From Isochrysis galbana (Eukaryota; Haptophyta; Isochrysidales; Isochrysidaceae), in NCBI GenBank assembly GCA_018136815.1, contig CM030940.1:554443-618442 (forward strand): 64,000 nucleotides of DNA. The letters are read 5' to 3'. Both the position numbers and the translations under genes were made by a program. The notes below the pieces were generated by a model. That model was not told the origin of the DNA and did not search any database. It was given only the letters and a program-made list of their open reading frames with translations. Shown here piece by piece: positions 1 through 10,512 of this stretch; the first letter of the stretch is position 1, and each line of letters opens with the position of its first letter.

Positions 1-272
1 CACCCCGCCCCCCGCCCCCGCCCCTAACCCCTAAGACCTAAGAAACCTCAAATGAGCAAATGAAAAAGAAGATCAAGCTGACACACGAGGAGTGCGGTAT
101 ACATCCAATGCACTCATTGAAGACGATCCTTTCAAGACAAGTGTGAGGAGAGGTCCACGTCATGCGTGACGAGGAGGCCGCTGGAATTTTCATCGAGGGG
201 GGGGGCACGCACTAGTAACCATGCATCCCCTTGCTCGCAGGAGCGCCCTCATGGTGAGCTCGGCCCGGTGTC
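1..272. other. Non-coding left edge, no gene seen
   Basis: C-rich start followed by mixed sequence. The short CCCCTAACCCCTAAG stretch near position 25 looks telomere-like but does not repeat. No ORF, RNA or repeat is supported. Confidence 0.5.
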
Positions 273-734
273 CTAGGACCGAGCTTTTCTGTATTTGATG
301 TTGCTGGGCCTTGTGGGTTCAATCTTTACGGGAGCTGAACCCGAACCGATAAGCGGCCTTTTGTTTTCAATCTTTACTTGGGAAGCTGAACCCGAATCGA
401 CACCTTCTAACAATTCTTGGAGGTGGGGAATTAATTCCAAATTGACATAAGTTTTGATTGTACCCAGCAGAACGTCACGACTCATATCGAGGATTGTTTT
501 CTCAGTTAATTTATTGCCCAAGAGAGTGTGTCTAATATAAACCAATGTGAATGGTTTATCAATCTCGCAAATGGAGTGTAAGGTGTCTTCAATTTTCGTA
601 TTGTGCTTGAAATTGAATACATTGAATAAGAACTGACATTCTGCAATGTACGTCAACAAACTTAGGTCGGCCAGGGAGCCCCCAACCGGCGGCGGCGGAC
701 TGATGCTGTCCAATGCTTCCGCTATAACCTGCAT
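273..734 (-). CDS. Hypothetical protein, 153 aa, AT-richer than its surroundings
   Basis: A complete minus-strand ORF starting at an ATG at 734 and ending at 273. I do not recognise the family. The middle (about residues 25-110) is well mixed in composition and looks like a folded, largely helical domain; the C-terminal third is low-complexity and carries the short repeated motif VKIE twice (in SQVKIENKRP and APVKIEPTRP). Base composition is clearly less GC-rich than the host genes here, so it may be a transferred or mobile-element gene, or the last exon of a gene starting to the right. No splice partner was found. It could also be a chance ORF, though 153 aa with balanced composition argues against that. 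Confidence 0.45.
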   Translation of the reverse strand: MQVIAEALDSISPPPPVGGSLADLSLLTYIAECQFLFNVFNFKHNTKIEDTLHSICEIDKPFTLVYIRHTLLGNKLTEKTILDMSRDVLLGTIKTYVNLELIPHLQELLEGVDSGSASQVKIENKRPLIGSGSAPVKIEPTRPSNIKYRKARS

Positions 735-874
735 GGCAGTTTTAGAATTGGCATATGGAAAGAGAGGTGTGATGAATTTTTAAAGTTCTGGTCCATCTTT
801 TTTTTGATCCATTCCAATCGCTTCAGTACTATATCAAGAGGCGCCCTTCCATTTGTAGACATGGTTGAGCACTG

Positions 875-1230
875 TGAGGTGGGTGTCTGCCTTTACTCAA
901 ATTCTAGAAGATTTTTTTGTACCGGGAGCGTATTTGGAAACGAGGGGTACCAAACGAAGGCATACGACCTCGGGCGGGAATCACATTCCAGGAGCACTCC
1001 GGAGTCGAGGGGGCGGAGGGAGAGGTGGGGTCGACAAAGAGGGAGAGCAGGGGCGCAGGGACAGGGCGCAGGGGCAGGAGGGGTACCTGTGACGCGGCCG
1101 AGACTGGGGCCGCCCCCGCGCCTTCACCCTCCCTCGCCCTCCCACCCCTAGGATTGGGACTCCCTCGTGGTGGCCCCGCATCGCGTATTTGGAAACGAGG
1201 GATACCAAATGAAGGCAAACGACCTGAGAA
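875..1230 (+). repeat. Dispersed repeat (family A), partner at 26.7-26.8 kb
   Basis: The segments at about 932-975 and 1188-1230 are near-copies of each other (TTTGGAAACGAGG, then TACCAAA and GAAGGCA), separated by about 250 bp of GC-rich sequence. The same module occurs in inverse orientation at about 26705-26835, where the adjoining TCAAAT-CTAGAAGAT segment is also conserved. This is an unclassified interspersed element; no coding capacity is supported. Confidence 0.6.
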
Positions 1231-1319
1231 ACCCCCAGGCCCCGGGCGGAGTCCGGTGGGGGCAAGAAAGCTTTAGAAGCTTTTGAGTCCCCTTTTCTTA
1301 ATGGTGCACCCATACTGTA
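1205..1319 (-). mobile_element. Orphan end of a mariner-type MITE
   Basis: Positions 1294-1317 match the 24-bp terminal inverted repeat of the MITE at 7856-8686 and are followed by TA at 1318-1319. The match extends inward through the AAGCTTTAGAAGCTTTT palindrome and the GGGCGGAG segment, back to about 1205. No second terminal repeat is present to the left, so this is a truncated copy. Confidence 0.6.
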
Positions 1320-1783
1320 GATGGCTTCATCGTCCACCCGGTGGCCGGTGGATTGGGCACCAACGAGGATTGATGTTCTCAACGACGAGGCCCGTGAATG
1401 AAGTGTGAAGAGGGCTTCTTCCCAACCTATTCCCTTGTATTGTACTTGTAGGAGAGGCGGTCGCCGTCGCGCGCGGGGGAGGGGGTGGCGCCGGGCTGGC
1501 GCGCGCGCGCGAGAGAGAGAGAGCTGGGACACGCCGCGAGGGGTGGGGTGGGTGGGGGTGGGCGGGAAGTGGACGGTGGGCTGGAGAGAAGGGGGGGGAG
1601 CGAGGAGTGTGGGGTAGCAAGGGTCGTGGGGAGGGAGAAGGGGCGGGTGGGGGGGAGGTTGGTTCACGAAAGCGGGGCCGAGCGGCGCGGAGCACGGTGC
1701 AGTAGGCCAGAGACAGGGCCAGAGCGAAGGACAGAGAGTGAGGAGGGGAGGCGGAGAGTAGCCGGGCGGTCTGCTGTCGCCAG

Positions 1784-3044
1784 ATGGAGGAGCTGAGCGA
1801 AGGGGAGAACGTGGTGCTGGGCGTGACCTCCGCCTCTCTCGTCGCGGTCACGCTCCAGCCAACGCTCTACTGGAAGAATGCTGCCGCGCAAGGGCTCCCC
1901 TTCACGCTCCGCCCGTCGGTCCTCTTCCGCGGCTGCGGAGTGAACCTCATCAAGGAGTCGTCGGAGATGGCGCTGCAGTTTGCGGCGGCGGGGAGGATGA
2001 AGAGCGGCGGCACCGAAGCCTCTGTTTCCGCAAGCAGGGAGATGGCCGGCGCGATAGGTGGCGGCGCCTTTGGGGCGCTGCTCGTCACGCCACTTGAATG
2101 CATCATGATCCGGCAACAGCTGCACGGCACCTCACTGTTCGCTACTCCCGCGCGAATCGCACGCGACTTTGGTGTGCTGACCAGCGGGCTCTACCGCGGT
2201 CTCGGCGTCGCTGCTGGTCGCGACGCCATCTACGTTGGTGGAATGCTCGGCTTGACGCCCGTCGTCCGGCGATTACTCATCAACGAGCAAGGGATGCATC
2301 CGACGACAGCAGGACTTTTTGCATCAGCTCTCGGAGGCATTGCAGGGGGCGTCCTTTCGCATCCGTGGGATGTCATCAAGACGTGCATGCAGGCCGATTT
2401 GGAGCGCACGAAGCATGGCAGTGCGTCTCAGGTGGGTGCCTGCAGCCACGATTCTCCCTGACGAAGGCTCTAGGGGCGCATATGTCCAACAATCAGGGGC
2501 AATGAAATGTTAGGAGTGCACGCCATTCGCTGTGGCACTTTGCCCAACCTTGCGACATGCCACACGCCTCGCTGTCATCGTCCAGGACCTTTGCAGCACG
2601 CCTTCCGGAGTGGCTGTCACATCATATGAGACTGTGGTATTTGGATGGGCTTGGGAGAGTCGTCGCATGGCTGTGCTGTACCATACGTGTCACGTATTAT
2701 TTTGATGCGCACCACGTGTTTGTGTTGGCAGTAGCCATGGCCATCCTCTGCACCCGTGCATACATCTCTTGTTCATCCCTTATTCCATTCGTTGTCCATC
2801 TTCGCTTCAGACTCTGCGCAACTTGTTGACGGAAGGAGGACTAGCCGCACTTTTCCGTGGTGTCGGTTGGCGAACGCTCAACATCACCCTCACCGTGTTC
2901 ATCGCGGGCGAAGTTTGCGCGAACTTACCTAAATACCTTCTACGTTTCACTCGAGGCGATCGCGATGGACAGCCCGATTGCGACGTACAGCACGCTGCAC
3001 ATGACGCGGCGTTCATTCCGGGGCGGCAAGACAAGACCTCATAA
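1784..3044 (+). CDS. Mitochondrial carrier family protein (2 exons)
   Basis: An inner-membrane solute carrier of the SLC25 type; the substrate cannot be assigned. Exon 1 is 1784-2431 (216 codons), followed by an intron at 2432-2810 (GTGGGT...TTCAG), and exon 2 is 2811-3044, giving 293 aa. The three-repeat architecture is visible: repeat 1 with LQPTLYWKNAAAQG, repeat 2 with TPLECIMIRQQ, repeat 3 with SHPWDVIKTCMQ, each followed by the usual FRG/YRG turn (VLFRGCGV, LYRGLGV, LFRGVGW). Repeat 2 has Met where the signature Lys/Arg of Px[DE]xx[KR] is expected. The start ATG is the first in frame after a GA-rich leader. The last ~35 residues are poorly conserved in appearance, so the true C-terminus could use another splice. 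Confidence 0.85.
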
Positions 3045-3181
3045 GTCTTCTGGCATCTTGTTCTCTTTGTAGCGGCTTCTGGACACACGTCGTCGTGCGC
3101 AATTCTAATTCGGCGGAGGATGTCGATGCGATAGTTTGTAGCATGGGAGAGAGGGAGAGGGGGGGCGGGGGGGGGGGGGGG

Positions 3182-3232
<51 letters not shown>

Positions 3233-5805
3233 TGGGCGACAACACACCGTGTACTTTCTGTACTCGAGTACATTCTGTTCGGACATCTACGATGGGCACC
3301 GTCTCCGTGTACGCGTTTAGTAGGAGATTTGCCCGGCTTCCTTATTCCTTGCGTGGTTAGCTACCGTGACTTGTTATTGTTGGCACGACCACATTTTCAC
3401 GATGCCATGATCTGTTGAAACACCACCCATTTCCGTACTGACTTGCTTGGCCGGTGGAGGCGCCATAGGGCGAGACGGCACGATGTTTTTGCCGGATGAA
3501 GCTCTTGCTCGCTCGGCTTCGTCTCGTTGATTGAGGTTTCCTAGTGGCTACGCAACCGCATCCGCTACGCACACACACCAAAGGACGCAACTCAGATCAC
3601 ACAATTGGGCACAATCATGTGCAAAAGATGCACTGTTCGCCGTTCGTTTGTGCATGTGCATACGTGCTAGGATGAAGGAGAGTGAAACTCCTGCATTGCT
3701 CTAGGCTAAGTTGACGTGCTATATTCTATATTCTCTAGAACTAGAACGATGACTAGAACATGAATTTCGCATTGCACCAGACACCAGAGGCCCAAATATG
3801 GCTCGATGAGTGCCCGCACTTCGACATCGATGGGTAGCGCATCGTGGCTTCCTGCATGGGGAAATCACCATCTCCATTGCCCATATTGAAGGTGGTGGCG
3901 AGCAACATCGCCAGGATGGCACCGGCTCATGCTCTTCTGTCTGCATGAGCTAGCAGAATAATTGAGGCCGCTCGCCGCGTGCTCCAGATCTCCTTCTCGC
4001 CTTGTACGTGCGGATTCTCAGGCCGCTTTTAAGACTGTGAATAGCGTTGGATTTTGTCGTATCTAATCTAGATATCAGGGGCTAGGTCTAGACGAGGAAA
4101 TCTGCTATCTAGATAGATATAGATACCCAAGTAAAGTTATACTTGGTTGTTGTATTCAGGCCGTTTGGCAAGAATATCTCGGCATGAGTACGAACGAGCC
4201 TTCTTCGTTATCTTTATCTACCGTCTTCTAAAAAAAACTATTGTTATAGTTTGAACTATGGACTATGGAAGCTGAGGATCGCACACGCTGTCGAAGAGAC
4301 CAAAGAGCAAACAAAGGAACAGAGTTGAATGAGACGTTGACATAACAAACAAGGTTACCACTAGGGATAATACGAACTAGACGGAGCCTAGACACTCAAC
4401 CCGTGGCCAGGCGGACACGCGCGACAACCATAAAAGATCAAAAGGCCTGCCCAGACCCCACACTCCGAACCAGGCCTTAGGTAGTGCACCGAGGACCGAG
4501 CGCCGGACCCCGGAAACCGAAGAAAAAGGAAAGAAGGGAGGCAGGGGAAGAGGTGGAGGGAGGGAAGATAAGGGCGCTGTGGCGCTGTTAGTAGCATAGG
4601 GGAGGCTGCTCCCACAACTAGTAGGTGTGTAGCCCAGAATCTTCAGATGTTTTTTTTATTTACCCCTACCCCCCGAGTGGTGCACGGGGGAAATCGCCTG
4701 ATGGCGCGGGCGAGAAGGGGCCGGGGAAGTGTAGAACGCATGCGTGGGAGTAGTGGTTCCAAAGTCGCGCGCGGCGAGAGTAATCCATGTCTCCATCTCC
4801 ACAAGCCAATGTTGTACCATATGCCCTGTCAATGGTATTTCTTTGCCATTCAACTGCATCGTCACAATGATTTAGGTATCGAGACACGAACAAGGGACCA
4901 CAATGGCAAACCACAATCAAGCAGCAAGGATAACTGCTATGACAAGATGGGAATGACGACGATGACCGACATCAAACTGGGTAAGCGCCCGATGACGTAG
5001 TTCCATCACTTGGGGCGCTTTTCATCACCATTACACGTGTCAGTGTCAGCTGAGGACGTTCCCTACAACTGCGAGAGCAATGCCAAGCGCATTTGCTCCA
5101 CACCAAAACAAAACAGGCCCACGGCACTAAAGTCCACGCAGGCTTTGCCGCACATAAGCATGGCCAGCCTCTCCTCATTACGCGCCGCAGTGATGGCAAA
5201 CTAAGGTTTGTGCGGCAGAAGGTTCGCGCATGGGGAAGGACACCAAAGCAAAGTCAGCATCATGGTATCCCTCACGGTCTCTCGCTGCGCAGAAGGAGCA
5301 GGTTGAGCTAGGCGCCACATTGGCGCGCACGGTGTGGGTATGGTAATGGATTAGGATCAGCTGTGCGACATATTTGTGTTCACCCTCAGTTGGTGTAGCT
5401 CACCATCTTGACAACATTGTCGCTCAGCCGCACGGAGGGCAGAGCGCGTGCCACCAGTCATCAATCCACTCGAATCTGGTTTGACTAATCCTCGTGACGC
5501 GAAGCCGGCGCTACTGGGCGCGGTTCCACAGTACGAATCTCAGTCGGCAGTGCTGTCAAGTTTGGCACAGTGGGACCTCAGCCGCGTTGCGCAACTCACA
5601 TGCCATGGTCTTCCACCGAAAGATACAAGGAGATGGCAAGGTAAGGGGTGCGTGACGCCGGTGGAGACCGACAAACACTCCTGTTCCTTGCTCTGCCGTG
5701 CACGCACTTTCACGTCAGCGTGGGCTCGTTGCAGGCTGCTCGACTCTTCCCCGGTTGGGCGCCACCGCCAGGGGGAGCCGAGTACGTAGCTCAAGACGAG
5801 ACCGG
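3045..5805. other. Intergenic, no supported gene; GA microsatellite
   Basis: Contains a poly-G run (about 3163-3184) that passes directly into a (GA)n tract (to about 3229). The stretch 4020-4270 is AT-richer with repeated CTAGAT-type words. About 4612-4655 is one copy of a short dispersed repeat that recurs inverted at 26597-26640. The remaining ORFs are short and unconvincing. Confidence 0.5.
4612..4655 (+). repeat. Short dispersed repeat (family B), inverted copy at 26597-26640
   Basis: The core CTAGTAG-TGTGTAGCCCAGAATCTTCAGAT followed by a T-run is found inverted at 26597-26640, where it reads as an A-run followed by ATCTGAAGATTCTGGGCTAC. It probably marks the end of a small element; no terminal repeats were delimited. 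Confidence 0.55.
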
Positions 5806-6942
5806 TTACTCGGCCACATCAGCCCCGTCCCCGCTCGACCGCTCATCCACTGCATTAGCTCGACGAGGCCTGCGTCGAGTCACCGTGGCCCATCCGCCAT
5901 CCTCCGCGAGAGAGGGCTTGTCACCTGCACCCACTTCAGCGGCTTCGATCCGTGCTACAGCAGCAATAGCCTCGGCTGTAGACGTGTCTGCAACTTCCAT
6001 CGGCTCGTCCACCTCTTGTGCATTGGTAGACTGCGGCCGCTGTTCGACAGAAGTCGGCGTCCACGCCTTGGCTGGGCCAGAGCGCGAATCGTCGGAGGCA
6101 GGGTCGCTCTCTTCCTTCCGCCGCTTCTTCTTCTTCTTCTTCTTCTTCTGGCCATCGGACACAAGAGATGTCGAGACAGCGGCCAGAATAGCGGCCGCAG
6201 GCTCTGCGGGTGTCTCTGACTCGGGTGTGTCCGTCACTGGTACAGGAGCTGAAGCTAGCTCGGCCGGAGTTAGCTGCTCCGGCACATTGCTCAGCGCCCT
6301 GTCGCCGGCCTCCGGAGAGTGAGCCACATCGACTGGAAGCGCCGGTTGCGCAGGAGCCGTGCGCTGGCGACGTGGTCGGCGTCGCTCGACTACGCTCCAC
6401 TCGGAGCCGTCGACCTCGACACTGGGCGAGGTAGCTTGCCAGCCATGAGATGTCTGTGACGGCAGACCGATTTCGGTCATAGCCAGCGCCTCGTTGGACG
6501 CAGCCCCTCTCGCCGCTTGCTGCGTAGATACAACGAATGAGGTGTCGTCAGACACGTCGAGCGTCGACGCGCTATCTGCCCCAGCCGGCTCATCGGTGCT
6601 CGCCGTATCAGACATGGCGCGCTCGCCGCTCTGGGCCACCGTCTTGCAGTGCTTGCCCGTCACCTCCGAGACCGCATTTTCCTCGCTCATGGGCTCACCC
6701 GGCCGGCTCTTGTGCCGCTTGCGCCGTCGGCTGGACGATTTCGTCACAGGCTGCGTAGGGCAGCTGCCCTCACGTCTCCCCTCTTTCACCAAAACTCGGT
6801 GCTCCTTGGTCGACTTCCACGCCCAAGCCGCGCCGAGCGAGAGACCAACGGCACCCAGAGCTACCAGTGCGCCGCGGTGCCCTTGTGCTAGCCCGGAGAC
6901 GTGCGGCATTCCGCCGCTACTGCTCAGACGTTGCAGCCCCAT
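5806..6942 (-). CDS. Unrecognised single-pass membrane protein, Lys-rich, with two W-x2-V-x(R)RRPRR motifs
   Basis: Proposed start ATG at 6942 gives 378 aa; the frame is open further upstream but becomes low-complexity (GA/CT leader). An N-terminal hydrophobic segment (about residues 24-42, ALVALGAVGLSLGAAWAW) is followed by basic residues, as in a signal anchor. The rest is acidic and disordered, with a run of eight Lys (QKKKKKKKKRRK). Two related motifs, SEWSVVERRRPRR and GGWATVTRRRPRR, occur about 150 residues apart, the second near the C-terminus. The layout (N-terminal anchor, long disordered Lys-rich tail) loosely recalls LYRIC/metadherin-like proteins, but I see no specific homology. 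A small intron just after the membrane segment cannot be excluded. Confidence 0.6.
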   Translation of the reverse strand: MGLQRLSSSGGMPHVSGLAQGHRGALVALGAVGLSLGAAWAWKSTKEHRVLVKEGRREGSCPTQPVTKSSSRRRKRHKSRPGEPMSEENAVSEVTGKHCKTVAQSGERAMSDTASTDEPAGADSASTLDVSDDTSFVVSTQQAARGAASNEALAMTEIGLPSQTSHGWQATSPSVEVDGSEWSVVERRRPRRQRTAPAQPALPVDVAHSPEAGDRALSNVPEQLTPAELASAPVPVTDTPESETPAEPAAAILAAVSTSLVSDGQKKKKKKKKRRKEESDPASDDSRSGPAKAWTPTSVEQRPQSTNAQEVDEPMEVADTSTAEAIAAVARIEAAEVGAGDKPSLAEDGGWATVTRRRPRRANAVDERSSGDGADVAE

Positions 6943-7853
6943 CCTGTGCAGGCGAGCATCTGGAGAGTCAACGAGTGGTGTGTAGGCAGGGCCCCGGGCG
7001 CTGGCTGAATCCAAGGAGGTATAGCCGGTCTCTCGCTCTTTCTCTCTCTCTCTCCTGCCCTTGCCCCTGTGCTCTCCCTCGCTTTCCCCTGAGCCAGTGG
7101 GGTCCTTCCCATCCCACAGCGGGGCAAAGCAGAGAGCCGAGGGGGAGAGCGGGGGGGGGGTGGGGAGAGAGAGAGAGAGGGAGGGAGGGAGGGAGGCCAA
7201 GGGGTGTGTGAAGAGGGGGGAAAGGGTCAGGCAGGGGGCCGGAGGGTTGTGGAGGGCTACTGGAGGGGTGGGTGGGAGGACTGCGCGAGCCCAGCCTCCA
7301 TCCAGCGCGCGCACCGTGCGCGGCCACCCCGCCCCCCCTCGTGTGTGGCCTTCCCTCCCCTCTCCCTCCCACTCTCTCTCCGTCCCTCTCTCTTCTCTCA
7401 CTTCTCTCTTCCTCCGCATGTTCTCTCACTTCTCTCTCTCTCTCTCTCTCTTCCCCCCCGCCCGGCGCGCCCCTCGGCCCCCTCTTCACCTAAAGAGAGC
7501 TTCTCTCCCCACAGCGGCGGCGGCGGCGGCGGCGGCGGGGGGCCGAGGCTGTGCGCGGGACCCCCCGCCCCCCTCTACCCCCCCCCCCCCCTCCCCCCCC
7601 GCGAGCACCCGCTCTCGTTCTCTTCTCCTCTCAGGACGAACACATCATTGACTGCCAGGCGAACTCTCCTCGTCTCTTCCCCCCCCCCCGCCACCCCCGG
7701 CGGCGGCGGCACCCAGGTGTCGCCGTCACGTGGTGGTTTAACTCTTTGACTCTGAGGTATCGCCACAAAAATAGGTGAGGATGAATATTGTATTTGTTCG
7801 AGGAGAGCGCGTGGGACAGCAACCATACCGAGTAGCGAGACGAGGGCTAAGTG
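6943..7853. other. CT/GA-rich leader region, no supported gene
   Basis: Extended polypyrimidine/polypurine tracts (7035-7060, 7165-7200, 7375-7460), a GGC-repeat at 7512-7540 and C-runs at 7575-7600. It probably holds the promoter and 5' leader of the minus-strand gene at 6942-5806. ORFs here are translations of simple repeats. Confidence 0.5.
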
Positions 7854-7855
7854 TA

Positions 7856-8686
7856 CAGTATGGGTGCACCATTAAGAAAACAGGAGTGAAAAGCTTCTAA
7901 AGCTTTCTTGTCCCCTCGGGCTCCGCCCGGGAGGTTTCTTATCTCGAGTTTCTTATCCCGGTCAAAGCCGCTGGGGGGTGGTTTCTTGTTTCTTATTGTC
8001 GTAGCGCTCACCTAGCGCCCCCCCCCTCCCCCCTGTCGCATTCGCGAATCGACACTCGTTAGGCTTCTCTTCGTCGCTCGGTATTTATCGTTATAATTTG
8101 CTGCTTCCTCTCGGTCTCGGTCAAAAGCTTCGCTTGGACGCATGGGATCTTGGGTAGTGGAGCGCCCTCTCTCTTACTCTCGAAGAGAAGGGAGAAGGGA
8201 AGTTTCGAAGTTTCCCACCTTTCTTCCTCCTAGGCGCCTCGTAAATAGGTTTAATTCGCTGTCTTCTCCGCGTTTCTCTATCTACTTCAGTGATTGCAAT
8301 CAGGTTTAATTTGCAATCTCTTCGCATCTCCCACTTAGCCTTAGGCACACCGCACTTCTTTCGTCTTTCGTCTTATTCGATAGGTCTTTTGGAATCCTGT
8401 GCGGCAGGATTGCCCCTCGTTTCCGTTACTATGGTGCGATTCCCCTTCCAGACGGGATCGCCGATAGATCGTCTTCTGATAGGCGGACCGGTTGCTACAT
8501 GCGCGGCCCTGCCACCCTGCCCAAGCCCCAAGCTCCCCCCCCCCCCGCCGGGGGGGGGGGTGTTTCTTAGGCGGGGTTTCTTAGCTGGGGGTCGCAGGCT
8601 CGACCCCCAGTTTCTTAGCGAGTCGGCGGCCAAAATCATGTTAAGCTTTCTTAATGGTAGGGTTTCTTAATGGTGCACCCATACTG
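7856..8686. mobile_element. Mariner-type MITE, 831 bp, carrying a gypsy LTR fragment
   Basis: The ends are perfect 24-bp inverted repeats: CAGTATGGGTGCACC followed by ATTAAGAAA at 7856-7879, and its complement at 8663-8686. TA dinucleotides flank both ends (7854-7855 and 8687-8688), as in Tc1/mariner elements. There is no transposase ORF, so it is non-autonomous. Inside are many GTTTCTTA words near both ends. The segment from about 8000 to 8470 is homologous to the LTR of the Ty3/gypsy element at 32.4-34.2 kb (same order: near-palindrome around ATTCGCGAAT, then TCGTTAGGCTTC, AAAAGCTTCGCTTGGA, GGCGCCTCG, TGCGGCAGGATTGCCCCTCG). A second partial copy of this MITE end is at 1205-1319. Confidence 0.8.
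8000..8470 (+). repeat. Diverged Ty3/gypsy LTR fragment inside the MITE
   Basis: Homologous to the minus-strand LTR sequence at about 33290-32870 and its duplicate at 41038-40618. It begins near the CTAGC word upstream of the TGTCGCATTCGCGAATCGAC near-palindrome and stops abruptly after GACGGGATCGCCGATAGATCG. Divergence by small indels and substitutions shows it is an older insertion than the 32-47 kb copies. Confidence 0.75.
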
Positions 8687-9566
8687 TAGCATGGTCTTAG
8701 CGACGCAAAGAGGGGACGAGATCGGAGGACACCTAATTAAGCGTACACCAAGGCACATGGGGACTATGAGCCCCTTCTAATACAAAACTCCAGACACTCC
8801 CCACCCCACAGCCCACAGCACCACAGCATGACACTAATGCTGCCTTAAAGACAAGGAAGGACCGACACAGTCCGAAGACTGGGAGGGCTAAAACATCGCA
8901 TACATCAATCAGAATTGAGAAGTGTAGCCCGGTGACGATAGAAGGCTGTCTCATCGAGACATTTGGTGAAGGTAGAAGGTATCCGCAATCATTTGTCTAG
9001 TACCAATCCAAATAGGAATAGGAACTCATATCTTGTGGAGATATTGTTCTCAAACGTACAGTGACCAACGCTCATAATGGCGATTGCGAGCGGTGACCCC
9101 AGGATTCTTAATCGAGTCACGAGCAGCGGAATTGTCAGTATGAGTATGAATGCCAATAGGTAGCGATCGAGGAATATCAACGAATTCGAACAGATGTAAC
9201 ATAAAGCGTGTCGGGGCCGCGGCGTCCGTCGCCGCAATCCGACACCCCACCTCTCCGAGTTTGTTCGTCGATCCCGTCCTCCGAGCCCGTCTCCACGTCT
9301 AGGGCCTGACAAGAGTTGCCGGCAACTTTTTGAGCAACTTTGGGGTGTTTGAGAGGGCGAGCAACTTTTGAGCAACTTTAAGGGCCACAGGCAACATTGA
9401 GCAACTCGAGCAACTTACCTAGCAACTTACCCATAGATAGGCCCGTTAGAGGAGCAACCTACCCCTCCTAGATCTATCTATAGATAGGCCGAGCGTGCAA
9501 CCTTAATTTTAACCCCTCTGCCTCTTCTTATTCACATAAACATCGGTGGATCGATAGAAGAGCACC
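8687..9566. other. Intergenic; clustered GAGCAACTT repeats
   Basis: No gene supported. Between about 9305 and 9490 the word GCAACTT (often GAGCAACTTT) occurs at least eight times at irregular spacing on the plus strand. Confidence 0.5.
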
Positions 9567-9662
9567 TGGTTGATAGGGGTTAGGGTTGGGTAGTAGGGAG
9601 GTTCAATAGCACGCTGCCTCACGCCGCGCATGTAGCGGGAATTTTTAAGAAGATTTTTTTTT
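9567..9662 (+). repeat. Dispersed repeat (family C), partner at 47915-48012
   Basis: Shared order of words: TTGATAGGGGT, GGGTAGTAGGGAGGT, GCTGCCTCACGCCGCG, ATGTAGCGGGAATTTTTAAG, then AAGA and a T-run. The copy at 47915-48012 is in the same orientation with about 10-15% differences. A more diverged inverted relative may lie at about 16430-16490. Confidence 0.65.
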
Positions 9663-9806
9663 CCCCTTGGAGATCGATCTAGGTTCGCTGCTTGGGTGAG
9701 GGAATCTTTCTCCTTGGTCCTTGGTTTGCCATCTCCCCTTGGAGATTGATTTAGATTCGCTGCTTTGGATTTTGGTTATCCTTCTCCTTGATGCAAGTTG
9801 CATGAA
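9663..9806 (+). repeat. Two tandem copies of a 72-bp unit
   Basis: CCCCTTGGAGAT-GAT-TAG-TTCGCTGCTT starts at 9663 and again at 9735, with TTCTCCTTG in each unit. Degenerate; no coding function evident. Confidence 0.55.
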
Positions 9807-10185
9807 AGCCCTTGGTCCCGTTGGTTTTTGGTTTTCTCCTCCCTTGGTTGCTACTCGGGATTGCTCGATAGAAACGTCTAGAAGGTGCACGCTCAACAGC
9901 AAGATTTCTTCGATTGCAAGGATACCTCGCTGCGATCTGTATCCAAGGTGATCGCCGTGGTTGCGCGACATAACGTTCCTCTTCGACTTTCCGCCTTGGT
10001 GGGAAAATCCAAAGCGAAGACACGCTCCGACCGTCGCTGCGGATTCTCTCTCTCTCTCTCGCTCTCTCTCTCTGTCTCTCGCGACGTGTTTGAGTTACCG
10101 GCGATGTGGGGTCTCGGTTATTTCATGTTTTGCTTGGTTTGGGTGAATGATTCTAGTGTGTTCGTGAGTCGGTGTCGCAGCATCG

Positions 10186-10512
10186 TTGGATCCGACGTCT
10201 TGTCGGCAGTCGTCATCCGTCGCTCTCGCTCTCGTCGCTCTCGCTCTCGTAACACTCGTACCCTACAATCCCTCCTCGCCTCGCCAGCCCCTGCCAACAC
10301 AGCCCTCCTCTCACTCACCCTCGCCTCTCGCCTCTCGCTCGATGTCGCTCTCGCCGCCGTCCTCGCCCTCGCTCAAGCCCGCCTGCCCGCCTTCCTCTGC
10401 TGACGGGCCTCAGCCCGTCAGCGTCTCCGAAGTCGTCTCCTCCGCCGCGCCTGCCGCCGGTCTGCCTCCTTCCTCATTGCCCTCAGGCCCCATGGGCCAT
10501 CACAATTCGTCA
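10186..10512 (+). repeat. Second diverged gypsy LTR fragment (LTR 3' part with open gag frame)
   Basis: Corresponds to the last ~320 bp of the LTRs that end at 32440 and 40188 on the minus strand. The frame from ATG at about 10342 (MSLSPPSSPSLKPACPPSSA) stays open, is alignable without indels to the gag-leader frame of the central element, and differs by a mix of silent and replacement changes. Similarity ends exactly after CAATTCGTCA at 10512, the same point where the two central LTR copies diverge from their flanks. Confidence 0.75.

Noticed and set aside
20..45. Telomere-like CCCCTAACCCCTAAG words at the window start
   Set aside because: Only two imperfect units; no array.
1405..1796. Arg/Gly-rich ORFs upstream of the carrier gene, both strands
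   Set aside because: Low-complexity GA/GC-rich leader; no conserved features.
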